Shown: positions 46,770-58,286 of the stretch, one piece after another | How positions within the stretch are numbered: the stretch's first letter is position 1 | Layout of the letters: each line of letters opens with the position of its first letter | DNA from: Carnegiea gigantea | Taxonomy: Eukaryota; Streptophyta; Magnoliopsida; Caryophyllales; Cactaceae | Assembly (NCBI GenBank): GCA_029747015.1 | Contig: JAKOGI010000140.1 | Location: forward strand, 741,133 to 805,132 | Direction: 5' to 3' | Length of the DNA: 64,000 bases | Made by a program: the position numbers and the translations under genes | Notes under the pieces: generated by a model | Told to the model about the DNA's origin: nothing | The model's input: the letters and a program-made list of their open reading frames with translations, nothing else | Database searches by the model: none

Positions 46770-47600
46770 ACTTCCACTGTATAAGGTGTCAAATCATAGT
46801 TCTCCATCTCATGAGTTTCTACTTTCTATCCACTTAACCTTTTCAAGATAACAATTAAGAAAAAGCTCTGCAAGTGCTCCTAAATGCATGCCATCTCCTT
46901 TTATTTATTTTTTTTTTAAAAAAACCATCTACCCTATCGACTTTTTTCCCCTTCCTACTGGTAGATAAAAAAAATATTAATTTTGTACGCTTTTTCTCAC
47001 CAAAGTGACTCATATTTTAATATGTTATAGAATATGGTTCGTATTCTCTAAACATACACAATATTCCTACGACGGTTGCCTATGATCCCATAAGTTATAT
47101 GATGTTTTCTATATAGGCAGTCACATAGGCAGGTTTAATGTGTTTGTACTTCTGTAACTTGTACGAGTACATATTTATGAGAGTATGATATAATAATTAT
47201 TTACCAACTTATATACAAAAAAACATATTCTCATGAAGTTCACATATTGAGTTGGAAAAGAAAAAAACATTTCTAAAACACAGTTTCCCAAAACTTTGCC
47301 AAACAACCTGTCAATTTTCAAGATACTTGTATTTTTCCTTTGAAAACAGATCTTTCCTCATAAGAAATTACTCTCTAAAAGTAGAAAGAAATTCAATTAT
47401 TTTGGAGTTGGATTTCCTAGTGGTTGCGAATTAAATACCATCCGACGTTGTAATATGAGTCATGTGAATTCATTTCAATTTTACCCTACCCTAACTAACA
47501 GCCTAACGTTTCTGTTTAAAAGGCCCCGTTATTTGGTGGTTTGCTTTAACCATCTCCCCAACTCCTTCATTCATTAATTGCATTCACTTTTCCCTTCCCT
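46770..47600. other. Upstream region of KCS copy 1
   Basis: No gene or transposon end recognised. The last 100 bp become pyrimidine-rich (CTCCCTCCCCC) around the TATA box. Confidence 0.5.
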
Positions 47601-47608
47601 CTATATAT
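47601..47608 (+). promoter_or_regulatory. Probable TATA box of KCS copy 1
   Basis: CTATATAT lies about 90 bp before the start codon in a C/T-rich stretch, which would give a 5' leader of roughly 60 bases. No other TATA-like word is as well placed. Confidence 0.6.
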
Positions 47609-47693
47609 GTCACTCCCTCCCCCACTCCCCCTTACACAAAAAAGAACATAATACTAGTTACTAGGGATAAATAGAGAGGGACCCAAAAAAGCA

Positions 47694-49025
47694 ATGGAGG
47701 TGACTTTTGAGAATTACGAAGTTCTTTACATGTCAATAGTTGTGACAGTATTTTTAATTATTACTTTGTACTTGAAGGTCAAGACCAAGACGGTCTACCT
47801 CCTAGACTATGCATGTTGCAAGCCTCCCCCCTATTATAGGGTTCCAGTACCCAGCTATGTCGAACACTCGCGGTTAATCTATGACCCAAAGTCAGCCCGT
47901 TTTCAAATGAGGATTTTGGAACGGGCTGGCCTAGGGGATGAGACCTGCCTCCCCCAGGCCATGCACTACATTCCACCTCAGCCCACCTTAGCCTTGGCCC
48001 GAGAAGAGGTCCATCTAGTCATCTTCTCTGCAATTGACGAGCTTTTGGCCAAGACTAGGCTCAGACCCAATGATATTGATATTCTTGTCACAAATAGCAG
48101 CCTATTTTGTCCTTCGCCTTCTTTGTCATCCATGATAGTTAATAATTACAAAATGAGAAGCAACATCAAGTCCTTTAGCCTTTCTGGAATGGGTTGTGGT
48201 GCGAGCCCAATTTCAGTGGACTTGGCTAGTAGGCTTCTCCAAGTCCACCCTAATTCAAATGCCCTAGTAATTAGCACCGAGATTATCACCCCTAATTGCT
48301 ACCTGGGTACCGAACGGTCCATGCTAGTTCCTGGATGCCTCTTTCGATTGGGGTGTGCCGCGATCCTGCTCACCAACAAACGAGCCGAGCAGAGCCGAGC
48401 CAAGTATAAGCTCCTACACATAGTCCGGACCCATAAGGGCCGCGAAGATAGGGCCTACAAAAGCGTGACCCAAGAGGAAGATGCCGAGGGTGAAACTGGA
48501 ATTTCTTTATCCAAAGAATTGATGATAATAGCAGGAGAGGCCCTCACATCTAACATCACCACACTAGGGCCACTAGTCCTACCCCTGTCCGAAATGGTCC
48601 GATTCGCCATCAATTTCTTGGCCCAAAAGATTAGCCGGTCCAAGAAATTAAAGCCCTATGTACCCAACTTCAACCAAGTCTTTGATCACTTTTGCATCCA
48701 TGCGGGCGGGCGGGCCGTGATCGACGAGCTCCAAACGGGCCTCCAGTTATCGGACCACCAAGTGGAAGCTTCTAGAATGGCCCTCCACCGGTTTGGGAAT
48801 ACATCGTCATCTTCGATTTGGTATGAGTTGAGCTACACTGAGGCAAAAGGGAGGATGAAAGAGGGAGATCGTGTTTGGCAAATTGCATTTGGAAGTGGGT
48901 TTAAATGTAACAGTGCAGTGTGGAGATGCAATCGCGATATTAAGGTAAAAACTGATGGATATGGACCCTGGAGAGAGTGCATAGCTAAGTATCCTGTCCA
49001 TGTTCCAGAACTCTACAAATGGTAA
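47694..49025 (+). CDS. KCS: 3-ketoacyl-CoA synthase (KCS), intact
   Basis: Single-exon gene of 443 residues. It is the condensing enzyme of the ER fatty-acid elongase: it joins malonyl-CoA to a long-chain acyl-CoA to give 3-ketoacyl-CoA, feeding wax, cutin/suberin and very-long-chain lipids. One hydrophobic segment lies at residues about 10-28, then a FAE1/CUT1 domain and a C-terminal ACP-synthase-III-like part. Catalytic residues by family position are Cys168 (GMGCGASPIS), His336 (HFCIHAGGRA) and Asn369 (RFGNTSSSS). GEALTSNITTLGPLVLP and WQIAFGSGFKCNS are classic family motifs. The start is the first ATG, context GCAATGGA. The protein is shorter at the N terminus than most KCSs (450-530 residues, usually two membrane segments). 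Which KCS subgroup it belongs to was not resolved. Confidence 0.96.
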   Translation: MEVTFENYEVLYMSIVVTVFLIITLYLKVKTKTVYLLDYACCKPPPYYRVPVPSYVEHSRLIYDPKSARFQMRILERAGLGDETCLPQAMHYIPPQPTLALAREEVHLVIFSAIDELLAKTRLRPNDIDILVTNSSLFCPSPSLSSMIVNNYKMRSNIKSFSLSGMGCGASPISVDLASRLLQVHPNSNALVISTEIITPNCYLGTERSMLVPGCLFRLGCAAILLTNKRAEQSRAKYKLLHIVRTHKGREDRAYKSVTQEEDAEGETGISLSKELMIIAGEALTSNITTLGPLVLPLSEMVRFAINFLAQKISRSKKLKPYVPNFNQVFDHFCIHAGGRAVIDELQTGLQLSDHQVEASRMALHRFGNTSSSSIWYELSYTEAKGRMKEGDRVWQIAFGSGFKCNSAVWRCNRDIKVKTDGYGPWRECIAKYPVHVPELYKW

Positions 49026-49261
49026 GGTTTGAAAATTTTCACCATACTCTTTCCTACTCACCTCATTACCTTTCCATACCAATTATTGAAACATTAAGAC
49101 ATTCAACCTTATTTTCTTTCTCTTTTAAGCTCTATGTTCTAGTATTGGAACTACTTTTAGCAAAGTAGTTCCTCTTGGTCCCTATCACTTTTTATTACTA
49201 CTCCGTGTAGTGTAATAAGCCCTTTTTCTATTTTCCAGTATCTTTTTCCTGCTCAGACGAC

Positions 49262-49267
49262 AATAAA
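49262..49267 (+). terminator. Possible polyadenylation signal of KCS copy 1
   Basis: AATAAA about 240 bases after the stop codon. Plant signals are degenerate, so the true site may differ. Confidence 0.3.
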
Positions 49268-49912
49268 AATTCTTTTAGAACTGGATTTTAAATAATTTTT
49301 CTTAGGTGACATTGTTACACTAGATATCAATTGTAAGCCGAAGTTCCAAGGGCACATAAATGTTAAATTTTACATACTATTTAATAAAAGCAGCCTTTTC
49401 TATAACGGTCTCATTTTAAGTCGTGAGTTTTATTTTTTTCACTTAATGTATGACAAACGACAACTCAAAATCTAGTGATCTCACATTGTACTTTTTTCTT
49501 TTTATACTGGTGCACTTATCCACTCAAGATTACACTTATCCACTCATAAGATATTAAGATGTCCTAGTGTAAGAAGGCTTGACAGAAAATAGGTATTAAC
49601 TTAAATCTAATATTGTCTACCGGTAAAGCTGGACAGGTACTTTAATGAGAATAAAGATTAGAAGGGTGATGCCACATATGTGGTAGCCTAACCAGCCCTA
49701 CAAAATCCGTCGGTGGTGATCTTTCTTTTTTCATTATAAATTGCTAAACTACTTGTGTGGACTTATGGTTGATTCACCTGCTGAAATTAATGTCCACCCT
49801 TCCGGGGAAGGGGGGGGGGGGGGATATCAAACATTCTAGCATGTAGATTATTGGAGGCAAGATTTTGTAAATGATAACTAATGTTATTGTCTAATTGTGT
49901 TATATTATATAT
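49268..49912. other. Intergenic DNA after KCS copy 1
   Basis: No gene; a G run lies at about 49810-49823. Confidence 0.5.
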
Positions 49913-49917
49913 GTTTT

Positions 49918-51234
49918 TGTTACAATTAAATTACTGCAAGTGCACAACGAAACTGTAACTAGCAATCAGTGAGTACGGATCCATCCCACAAGGAACTCAC
50001 TTTCAATTATCAGAACTAATTTGGACATTCTATCTAGGAAATCGATTGTAGAGATTCGACTAATAACTAAAGAAACGATAATAACTAAAACTGTGATTGA
50101 GAAATCAGAATATTAAAACACCCAAGTTGAAACTAACAACACGATTACACTTGTGAATCAATTACTACACACCCATCAAACCTGCCCAAGCTTGCAACAT
50201 AAATGAATAGATTGTCCATTTAGCCCATCTCCTCCCTCTCTCAAGGGTGGACGACTAATCCCAAAACTATAGCCACCTATTTTCATGGGATTAAAGCCAA
50301 AGGATTACAAGATCTACAATCTCGAATCACAATTAGAACTTCAATTATTTTTAGGTCGAAATCATAACCGTCTACTAGTTCACTCTAGATAAAGATTTCG
50401 TCTTTCGACATTCCTGTAAACCCTAATAGCAAAGGATAAATGCTCTTTCAAGCAATATAATTCAACGAATATGTGATAAGCAAAGTAGAAATCATAAGCA
50501 CGAATATGGGCCAAGTAAGGGTTTAGGGCTAAATCATGATTCAACTAACATAATTGGCATTAATCCTAACCCAATTGTGGGATTAGCCATGAAACATATC
50601 AAATCAATCCCTGGAATAGCAAACATGAGTTCCGCAAAAAACCTAGAAAACAATCATAAGAGAAAAAGAGAATTGAGAAGCAAACTTGAATTAATTGTAG
50701 CGGAAGTAGCAAAACAATCTACAACGATGATGAATTCAATCCACAAACAACTCTAAAATCTCTCTACTAAACCCTAAAAATCGATCTAAGAAAGTGCTAC
50801 GAAAGAAAAGACAAGAAGTGCCCGAAAAATTGGCCAAAAACTGCTTCAGTATCTCGAAATCTATGGGGCACACGGCCTTGCTTCGACGCACGGCCGGCTG
50901 TGCACAATTTTTGGGCTCAGGACACATGGTCGTGCAAAAACGCACAGCCAGCCATATAACTCTACAGGTACTTTCTGCCTCTGCAACTCTTAATTCTTGA
51001 TTGTTTGGTCTTCCTGCCAACTCCTCGAACCTCTTCTTTGTCCAAAACTTCACGCCTCACTCATGTTCCTTACAATTATGACCAAAATACCTACAAAGAG
51101 GGAAACTAGCCCAAACAAGGCGATTACGAGCAAAAGAAGGCAAATATGATCACATTCCTAAATAAATCAAGGAGATATCTCGTGGAAAGCAATGAAATCA
51201 AGGGCCCAAAAATAACAAAGTTAGAAGTTTGTCA
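49918..51234 (-). mobile_element. Solo LTR, long Gypsy (Tat/Athila-like) type
   Basis: 1317 bp with TG...CA tips on both strands (TGTTACAATT and GTTTGTCA) and a 5-bp duplication GTTTT at 49913-49917 and 51235-51239. On the minus strand the segment near its end reads GAGTTCCTTGTGGGATGGAT then GTGCACTTGCA, the usual style of these LTR ends. No internal region or second LTR is present. Open frames in it are not genes. Confidence 0.8.
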
Positions 51235-51239
51235 GTTTT

Positions 51240-51797
51240 TATTGTCTAAATTGGGAGAGTAAATAAGAGGTGTAAGATATGTCGTCACCAACGTTAACTT
51301 TTTTTGATAAGGTTCTCAACATTAAGTAGTTGTAAGTTGTATGTCACTGAGATATGATGAAGATGTACCACGTATGTCAATCTAGTAGTTTTAAGAGTTG
51401 AGACACGAGTAATGCATTTTTCTCCCCAAAAAAAAAAAAAACTTTTTTTCTCAGATTGAAAAGTTAGACATTTTAGATTTTTAAGGAGAGTTGAATTAAT
51501 GGGCTAGAAAGCTGAGGCAGAGCACATATCTCAAATCTACAATTGATGGAAACTAGAGTTGATTGTACGTCAAGTACTTCTCTTTATAAGAAAGAATGTT
51601 TTCATCATAATGCAAACTTCGACCATCCATTTAGAAGTAATTAAAGTTATCCATGTCGCTTTTGCTAGAGTTTACTAGTTTAGATTTTGGACTTGAAACC
51701 TACCTATACATGTGTCTACTTTTATCCATCACATCACTGTTTGGGTTTCTTGTACTTCTAGATAGATATATGGTGAACTGCGTTGTACTCCTACAAT
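51240..51797. other. Intergenic DNA, no gene seen
   Basis: Nothing recognised. Confidence 0.5.
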
Positions 51798-51800
51798 TTA

Positions 51801-52025
51801 GGGCCTAATTTTTTTGTTAGTAAATTTTAATTTAGAAATTTCAACCTACTTCGCAAATTTCAATAAAAAATACTAATTTCAGCCCATTTCAACTAATATC
51901 AAAGTACTTTAAACCTTATTTTAACTAACTTCTACCCATCATATAAAAAATATACCAACTTCAATGAAAAAATAACTACTTCACCGACTCTCTAACCCCT
52001 ATTTTCTAACAAAAAGAACAGGCAC
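51801..52025. mobile_element. MITE, TTCAACC-repeat family
   Basis: Ends GGGCCTAATTTTTTTGTTAG and CTAACAAAAAGAACAGGCAC with TTA at 51798-51800 and 52026-52028. The interior has TTTCAACC/ACTTCAA words. Confidence 0.8.
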
Positions 52026-52028
52026 TTA

Positions 52029-53314
52029 CTTATTCACGGTTTGATTACAAATCTTCTCTCTTTCCCACAATCAATAGAAACGATGTATTAGATAACATTT
52101 TCTGAGAAATTTGCATATCTGAGCAGGACACTTATTTTTGGATGAAGGGACATGTATATGCGTGTAAAACCCTCAATCAGTGACTAAAGATACAATATTT
52201 TAATAATTGATATTCAAAATTTTCAAAATATAAAGAATGTAATGCAACATCTATTCATGGCTTAGATGTTCCCGAAAATTAATGCATTAACCTTCAAAAT
52301 TTGTTTATTAAGATTTTCAATAAAATTTTGTTCATTTATCTTAATAAGCTTTTGTATTTGCCGATGGCCATGCATCGTTGTATTGAACTAATCCAAATAA
52401 GGCCATGTTTGAGCTGAAGAAATTGAACTATGATTTAGGTGTGAGATCGTCTAGGATCATTTTCAGTTTATATCGATTTTAAGTCAATTGATATTTGATA
52501 TGACAATCTTGAATTTCACAGAAAGCAACAAAAAACTCATTTCAAGTTCACGTAGAGTCAATTCAAATTTTAAATATGAATCGAGTTATCCTATTTGAAG
52601 TATCAACTTAGATACAAATTCGCGTAGAGTCTCATGACAATTATGACCAAGTCTATAAGCGGTTCAACAATGAACAAAATTAAGTAAGATTAGGATTCAG
52701 TAGGCTTTGCTCAGAATTCCTACATACGGTTGCTCTAACAGTTTGACACTAACTCCCCTTCAACAAGGTTTTAGGTTCTTGTAAATGGAGAAAAATCTGT
52801 GCTGCGTTCTGCATAAAGTACTTTCGACGAATGATAGAGAGAGGCACATAGAGAGTGCAGTGGGATTTTCAAAAACCAACCCAAGCCCAAGCCCAAGCCC
52901 AAGTCTAAGCCCAGTTGGATCTCTTGCTTCTGGGCATGAATGACATCGCGCGTGCTGGTTTTGTGGCTCTAAAATCTTAATGAGTTCCACTGAGTGGGCT
53001 CTGTGTATTACCCAAACCCAGCTTCGACATCCCATTTTCAGGCCCCGCCCTGTCATACGGGCACATTGCTCCTGAGAATAAAAAATACGAGTACTTCATC
53101 ACCTGTTCCAATGCAATTTCTCAATGGTAATAACAGTTAATGCTGTAGGCCAATAGCAGTTAGAATGACACCCTGAGTATACTAGATTTCTGATTCAATT
53201 TTTTGTCTGTCTTTTACAATACAATTGTATCATACTACATTTTGTAATTTATCTTAACATGCACGCACACAAAGGTAATGTATATATACACCTAAGAGTG
53301 TGTACTCCATCTTG

Positions 53315-53315
<1 letters not shown>
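52029..53315. other. Intergenic DNA, no gene seen
   Basis: A short hexamer repeat (CCCAAG, about five copies) lies at 52879-52913. The 98-codon minus frame over it has no family resemblance. Confidence 0.5.

Positions 53316-53376
<61 letters not shown>
53316..53376. repeat. (TA)n microsatellite
   Basis: About 30 uninterrupted TA dinucleotides. Confidence 0.97.
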
Positions 53377-53378
<2 letters not shown>

Positions 53379-53910
53379 CAACGTGTATTTGTCATATAGA
53401 CAGTTTTTAATATGTGATGCCGACGTGGCTTGTGGGAGTTTATACTCTTAGAAGTATGATATAGGCTTTGCACACAAAAATACGTTCTCATTTCACGCAA
53501 ACTAGTGTCTCTTGCATGTGCAAGGCGCACACCGCTTAGATTTATTATATTTTTAAAAATACTTTTTACATATAAATAATAACTTAATTAACTTTTTATC
53601 TAATTTAAATTGTAGTAGTTATTAATATATACTTCAAGATAAACAAATTAGCAATGTAAGCACCTAGTATTTATTTCACTTTTGGTGAGAAATAGTTATG
53701 ATTAAAATTGTGGATATTATAGATTTTACTGCTAATCTCCCTCTCACATTTATTATGCATCTATGCTGCCATTTTTTACTCAATTAAACCTTAAGAAAAA
53801 AAATACAACTATCATTAATATGCTACTTAAATTTAATGCAAAACTAAAGTTTTGTTATCTCTACAATGATATTTGGTTGGATGTAAATAACCTTGTAATG
53901 CAAAAGTTTG
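53377..53910. other. AT-rich DNA, no gene seen
   Basis: Apart from the possible Helitron end, nothing recognised. Confidence 0.45.
53502..53530 (-). mobile_element. Probable Helitron 3' end
   Basis: On the minus strand the hairpin CTTGC-ACAT-GCAAG is followed by AGACACTAG and then T, the CTRR-T signature of Helitron 3' termini. The element body would lie to the right, in the AT-rich DNA after 53530; its 5' end was not located. Confidence 0.45.
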
Positions 53911-53913
53911 TAA

Positions 53914-54345
53914 GGCCCTGTTCGGCAAAATTAGCAGTTCAAGTAGCGGATAGCGGTTCAGGTAGCAGATAGCTGTTTAGGCAGCGGATAGCGTTTCTAA
54001 TTTAGCTGTTAGCGGATAGCTGTTTAGATGAGCAGTTGAAATAAATGTGTTCGATAAATTTAACTGTTGGATTAGCTGATTAATGTAAATTGACATAAAA
54101 GGATATAGATAATTTCCAAATATAAAATTTCGTAAGGATATTTTTTGGCAAAAAATATGAAACGCTACTTTTAAATGCCAAACGTTAATACTATTAGCTT
54201 TTCAGAAACGCTGCTTAAAACGCTAAACGCTACTTGAAACGCTAGTCAAAACACTATGTTACCAAACACTAAAAATTACTTAATGAGTGTATTGACTTAG
54301 TCAAAACACTAAACGCTACTCAAAACACTGTTGTCGAATACGCTC
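53914..54345. mobile_element. MITE, GGCCCTGTTCGGC family
   Basis: Ends GGCCCTGTTCGGCAAAA and TTGTCGAATACGCTC with TAA at 53911-53913 and 54346-54348. Interior words AGCGGATAGC and AAACGCTA recur in inverted orientation. 432 bp, no coding. Confidence 0.85.
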
Positions 54346-54348
54346 TAA

Positions 54349-56044
54349 TTGTATTTTCATTATCTTGTTTGATTGCATAAGAGTATTGCAAATAAAAACT
54401 ACCTTGTAATAATAATTGTCACAAATTATATAATCATGATTATTATATTCAACCAAACATTAGTTAAGAATACGCATCTTTTCCTATAATCCTTTTTGCA
54501 ATAGTTGTATTAACCAGATATCAAAGTCAATCCAAACTAAGATTTCATTTTTTATCATCATCCTTAAAAATACTTAAGAATTTCACACAGAAGTGCAAGT
54601 AATATTTTAGTCAAGGATTATTTTGGACTTCATTCTTCTATTTAGAACCTGAAATCCACATCTATTTAAGCCGAGATCTAAAATGGGACCAATCTAATTT
54701 GAACTAACCTATCCAATTATACTCAACTTGAATTTGCCTATAACTTCTTTTGCAATGGTTATGTTAATCAACTATCAAAGTCAATCCAAACTAAACTTTC
54801 ATGTAAGTACTGATAATCTGTTTATATAAACTAAAACTTGATCTAAGTTACTAACAATATATTTATATACGACGATGTGTTTCTATTCCATCTGTTATGA
54901 AAAACACACACACAAAAGTACACCACTTTGGCACTTTCACCCAAAAAAAAAAAAAAAAATCTAAAAGTGGAAGCGTGAAAAAGTCCTATGCAAACTAATA
55001 CTTTAAACCATTCCTTTAAATTTTTGGTTGAGATGGTTCTTGCACAGATAACAATTATTATGTAATTAAAAAATTAGGCTGATAAATTCAAGAGTCCTGT
55101 GCAAACTAATACGAAGCCTTTTGTGATGTCTTCAATTTTGACACAAACTTCATTATCATGGAAAATACAAAAATAAAAATATTTGGGTAGGTTTTTTGTG
55201 TCTTTGATCATCTAATGATGGAATTAAGTTGTCATAGATCCATAAGATAATAAGTTATCAAAATTTTCCCATTCATAAAAATGAAATCCAGGACTTTACT
55301 TATGAATTACAAGAATATGGTCTACTTACACCACCCTATGTTAATTGAATAGCTAGACGCCACATAAAAAGATTATAGGGTGTATAAATTAAAATGACTT
55401 ATAAAATTAGAACTCATACACTCCATTAAAGCATAATTACTTTTATGGATGTCCCAAATTATTTGCATAGCTTCTACATTAGTACAATTAACCATTTTTC
55501 ATTTAATACACCTCAAAATAATGAACAACAAGTAATAGTTGGTGTGCAGAAATCAGAGTTTATTTGCATGTTTTTAGATATTTAATTTCATGACTAGTTG
55601 TTTGACAATGACTATGATTTTGACTAAAAGCATGTTTTATCAAACCACACAAACAATATCAGACAGAACGATTATAAATTTCTATGGACTTGACAATGAC
55701 TTAGATATCAATACATATGTAAATGTATCACAGTAGCTATTGTCTTATTGCTTAATTAATTGTATCGTATATATGATTTATTAGTGGTGCAATTGTCAAA
55801 GAAAAATAAATTAGCAAGTTAAAATTAATTCACCACAAGGTATTATTATTATATGATTGAAGTTACCTCCTGCATTTGATTAGCTCGTGTTCAATAATAT
55901 TTCAAAAGTAGATGAGATGATTTTATAGAATTCTTCTTATTAACTTCATTCATTAGAATATCAATTCTCTACTTTACATTGTAAAATTTAAAATCTATGA
56001 AAAAATAATTCAATTATATACGAATAAGAACATATCTAACTTTA
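54349..56044. other. Intergenic DNA, no gene seen
   Basis: AT-rich. TAACTTCTTTTGCAATGGTT-type words near 54740 repeat those near 54490, a weak old local duplication. Nothing else recognised. Confidence 0.5.
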
Positions 56045-56047
56045 TAA

Positions 56048-56461
56048 GGCCCTGTTCGGCAAAAGTAGCTGTTTAGGTAGCGGATAGTTGTTCAGATAGC
56101 GGATAGTTGTTCAGATAGAGGATAGCGTTTCTAATGTAGCTATTAACAGATAGCTGTTTAGATTAGCGGTTGAGACAAATGCGTTCGGTAAATTTAGCTG
56201 TTATGCTAGTTGATTAATGTAAATTGATATAAAAGGATATAGATAATTTCCAAAGATAAAATTTTTAAAGGATATTTTTTGGCTAAAAAATATGAAACGC
56301 TACTTTTAAATGTCAAATATTAATACTATTAGCTTTTCAAAAACGTTACTTCAAATTCTAGTCAAAATACTAGTTTACCGAATACTAAAAATTAACTAAT
56401 TAGTGTATTGAACTGGTCAAAACGTTAAACACTATCCAAAATACTATTGCGGAACACAGCA
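56048..56461. mobile_element. MITE, GGCCCTGTTCGGC family
   Basis: Ends GGCCCTGTTCGGCAAAA and TTGCGGAACACAGCA with TAA at 56045-56047 and 56462-56464. Close relative of the element at 53914. Confidence 0.85.
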
Positions 56462-56871
56462 TAAGTTTTCATAAAAACAGTTTTATTAAGAATTAGCATT
56501 GTTATTACTACTTTTTAGAAGTATAAAACCTCATTTAATTAACAAATACTTCCAGTAAAAAGACGACAGACACTAGCTAGCTTGTGTTGGGTAGGAATAT
56601 GTAATAGCATTTAATAGGACACCTCCCTACACACTTTTTATTTGAGTGTGAAATGTTATGGACCTTAAAATTTTAAGGGTGCCCCATATTTATTATTTAG
56701 ATTAAAACAATATGCTTGCCAACTGCCATATGTTATTTTCAGAGTTCATGAACCATCACCTTCGTGATCAGCTATATACAGTCATCCTCAAATTAAATGG
56801 TGTTACGTAGTTTAAGTCTATGACATTCGTGTTATGTGATGGACTGATGGGGCCATAACTAAATATCATGA

Positions 56872-57175
56872 ATAAATCTTAAATTTTTTACTGTAGTTTT
56901 CAGCATCTCAATTAAATATCTCGTTAAAATTGTATTTTTTAGGCTCTGTTTGATAAAATAGCTATTTTGATAGCGGATAGATATTTAGATAGTTGATAGC
57001 ATTTCTAATTTAACTGTTAGCGGATAAATCTTAAACTTTTTACTGTAGTTTTCAGCATCTTAATTAAATATCTCGTTAAAATCATGATTTTTTAGGCTCT
57101 GTTTGGTAAAATTAGCTATTTTGATAGCGGATAGATATTTAGATAGCTGATAGCGTTTCTAATTTAGCTATTAGC
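56872..57175. repeat. 152-bp tandem duplication of flank plus MITE 5' end
   Basis: ATAAATCTTAAA starts units at 56872 and 57024. Each unit has about 70 bp of host flank followed by about 80 bp of the MITE 5' end (GGCTCTGTTTG at 56942 and 57095). Only the second unit continues into the rest of the MITE. Confidence 0.9.
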
Positions 57176-57426
57176 GGATAACTATTTAGATGAGCGATTG
57201 AAATAAATGTATTTGGTAAATTTAACAGTTGGATTAGTTGTAAATTGACGTAAAATATTTTCAAACATAAACTTTCTAAAGGATATTTCTGGCCAAAAAT
57301 TATGAAACGCTATTTTTAAATGCCAAAAGCTAATGCTGTTAGCTTTTCAGAAACGCTGTTTAAAAGCTAACGCTAATTGAAATACTAATCAAAACACTAG
57401 ATTATCAAACATTGAACATTAACTAA
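57095..57426. mobile_element. MITE, GGCCCTGTTCGGC family, 3' end lost at (TA)n
   Basis: The left end GGCTCTGTTTGGTAAAA follows TTA. The family sequence runs to AACATTAACTAATT, where relatives continue for about 80 bp more. Here it is replaced by a (TA)n tract. Confidence 0.75.
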
Positions 57427-57445
57427 TTATATATATATGTGTATA

Positions 57446-57519
<74 letters not shown>

Positions 57520-57525
57520 ATGTAT

Positions 57526-57619
<94 letters not shown>

Positions 57620-57620
57620 T

Positions 57621-57663
<43 letters not shown>

Positions 57664-57665
57664 TA
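57427..57665. repeat. Long compound (TA)n microsatellite
   Basis: About 239 bp of TA with few interruptions (TGTGTA, TATTATA). Frames reading Ile-Tyr are artefacts. Confidence 0.97.
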
Positions 57666-58217
57666 AGTTAGTTCGCACACTGCGGTCATGACACGTGTTC
57701 TCTGAAACATTTATTAAGATTTTATTTTTAAAAAAATTTAAACAATATATAATTTAAAGTCATCATAATAAATAGTGTCTTTAAACTACGTCAATAAACA
57801 AAAAAGGAAAATAAATTACAGATATGATAATGGTCCTGTTTGGCAAACAGCTATTAGCTGTTAGCTGTTAGCTATTTGTATTAGCTGTTAACTATTTGAA
57901 TTAGCTGTTTGTAGAAAAATTGTTTGGTGAAATTAGCTGTTTCTAACAAAGTTGTGAGATAAAAGGCTAATTTTTCCAAAAGCTCTTCCAAAAATCTATT
58001 CTACCAAACACCTGAATTAGCTTTTCACTATGTCAAAGAGCTAATTTTGATCAGAAAAGCTCTTTTTGGCCAAAAAGCTTTCTAAAAAGTTGTTTGCCAA
58101 ACACTCCAATATTATTCTTTCTGAAAATTTTAATTATAAGATTAATTAAAATATTTTTAAAAATATTTTAGCAAAAATTTTAAAATAAATCGTGCGTAGC
58201 ACGAATTTAAAAGCTAA
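57666..58217 (+). mobile_element. Helitron-like unit 0 (3' end clear)
   Basis: The 3' end has the hairpin CGTGC-GTA-GCACG (58191-58203), then AATTTAAAAGCTAA before T, a CTRR-T terminus. The 5' end is not certain because it runs into the (TA)n tract. It carries a nested MITE. No Rep/helicase coding. Confidence 0.5.
57832..58107. mobile_element. MITE, GGTCCTGTTTGGCAAA family
   Basis: Ends GGTCCTGTTTGGCAAACAG and TTGTTTGCCAAACACTCC with AAT at 57829-57831 and 58108-58110. The interior has repeated AGCTGTTAGC. 276 bp. Confidence 0.85.
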
Positions 58218-58222
58218 TATAA

Positions 58223-58225
<3 letters not shown>

Positions 58226-58284
<59 letters not shown>
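58226..58284. repeat. (TA)n microsatellite
   Basis: About 29 TA dinucleotides directly before Helitron-like unit 1. Confidence 0.97.

Positions 58285-58286
<2 letters not shown>

Noticed and set aside
47779..49082. Minus-strand open frames across KCS copy 1
   Set aside because: Shadows of the conserved KCS coding frame; same for 62574-62903 and 63441-63764 in copy 2.
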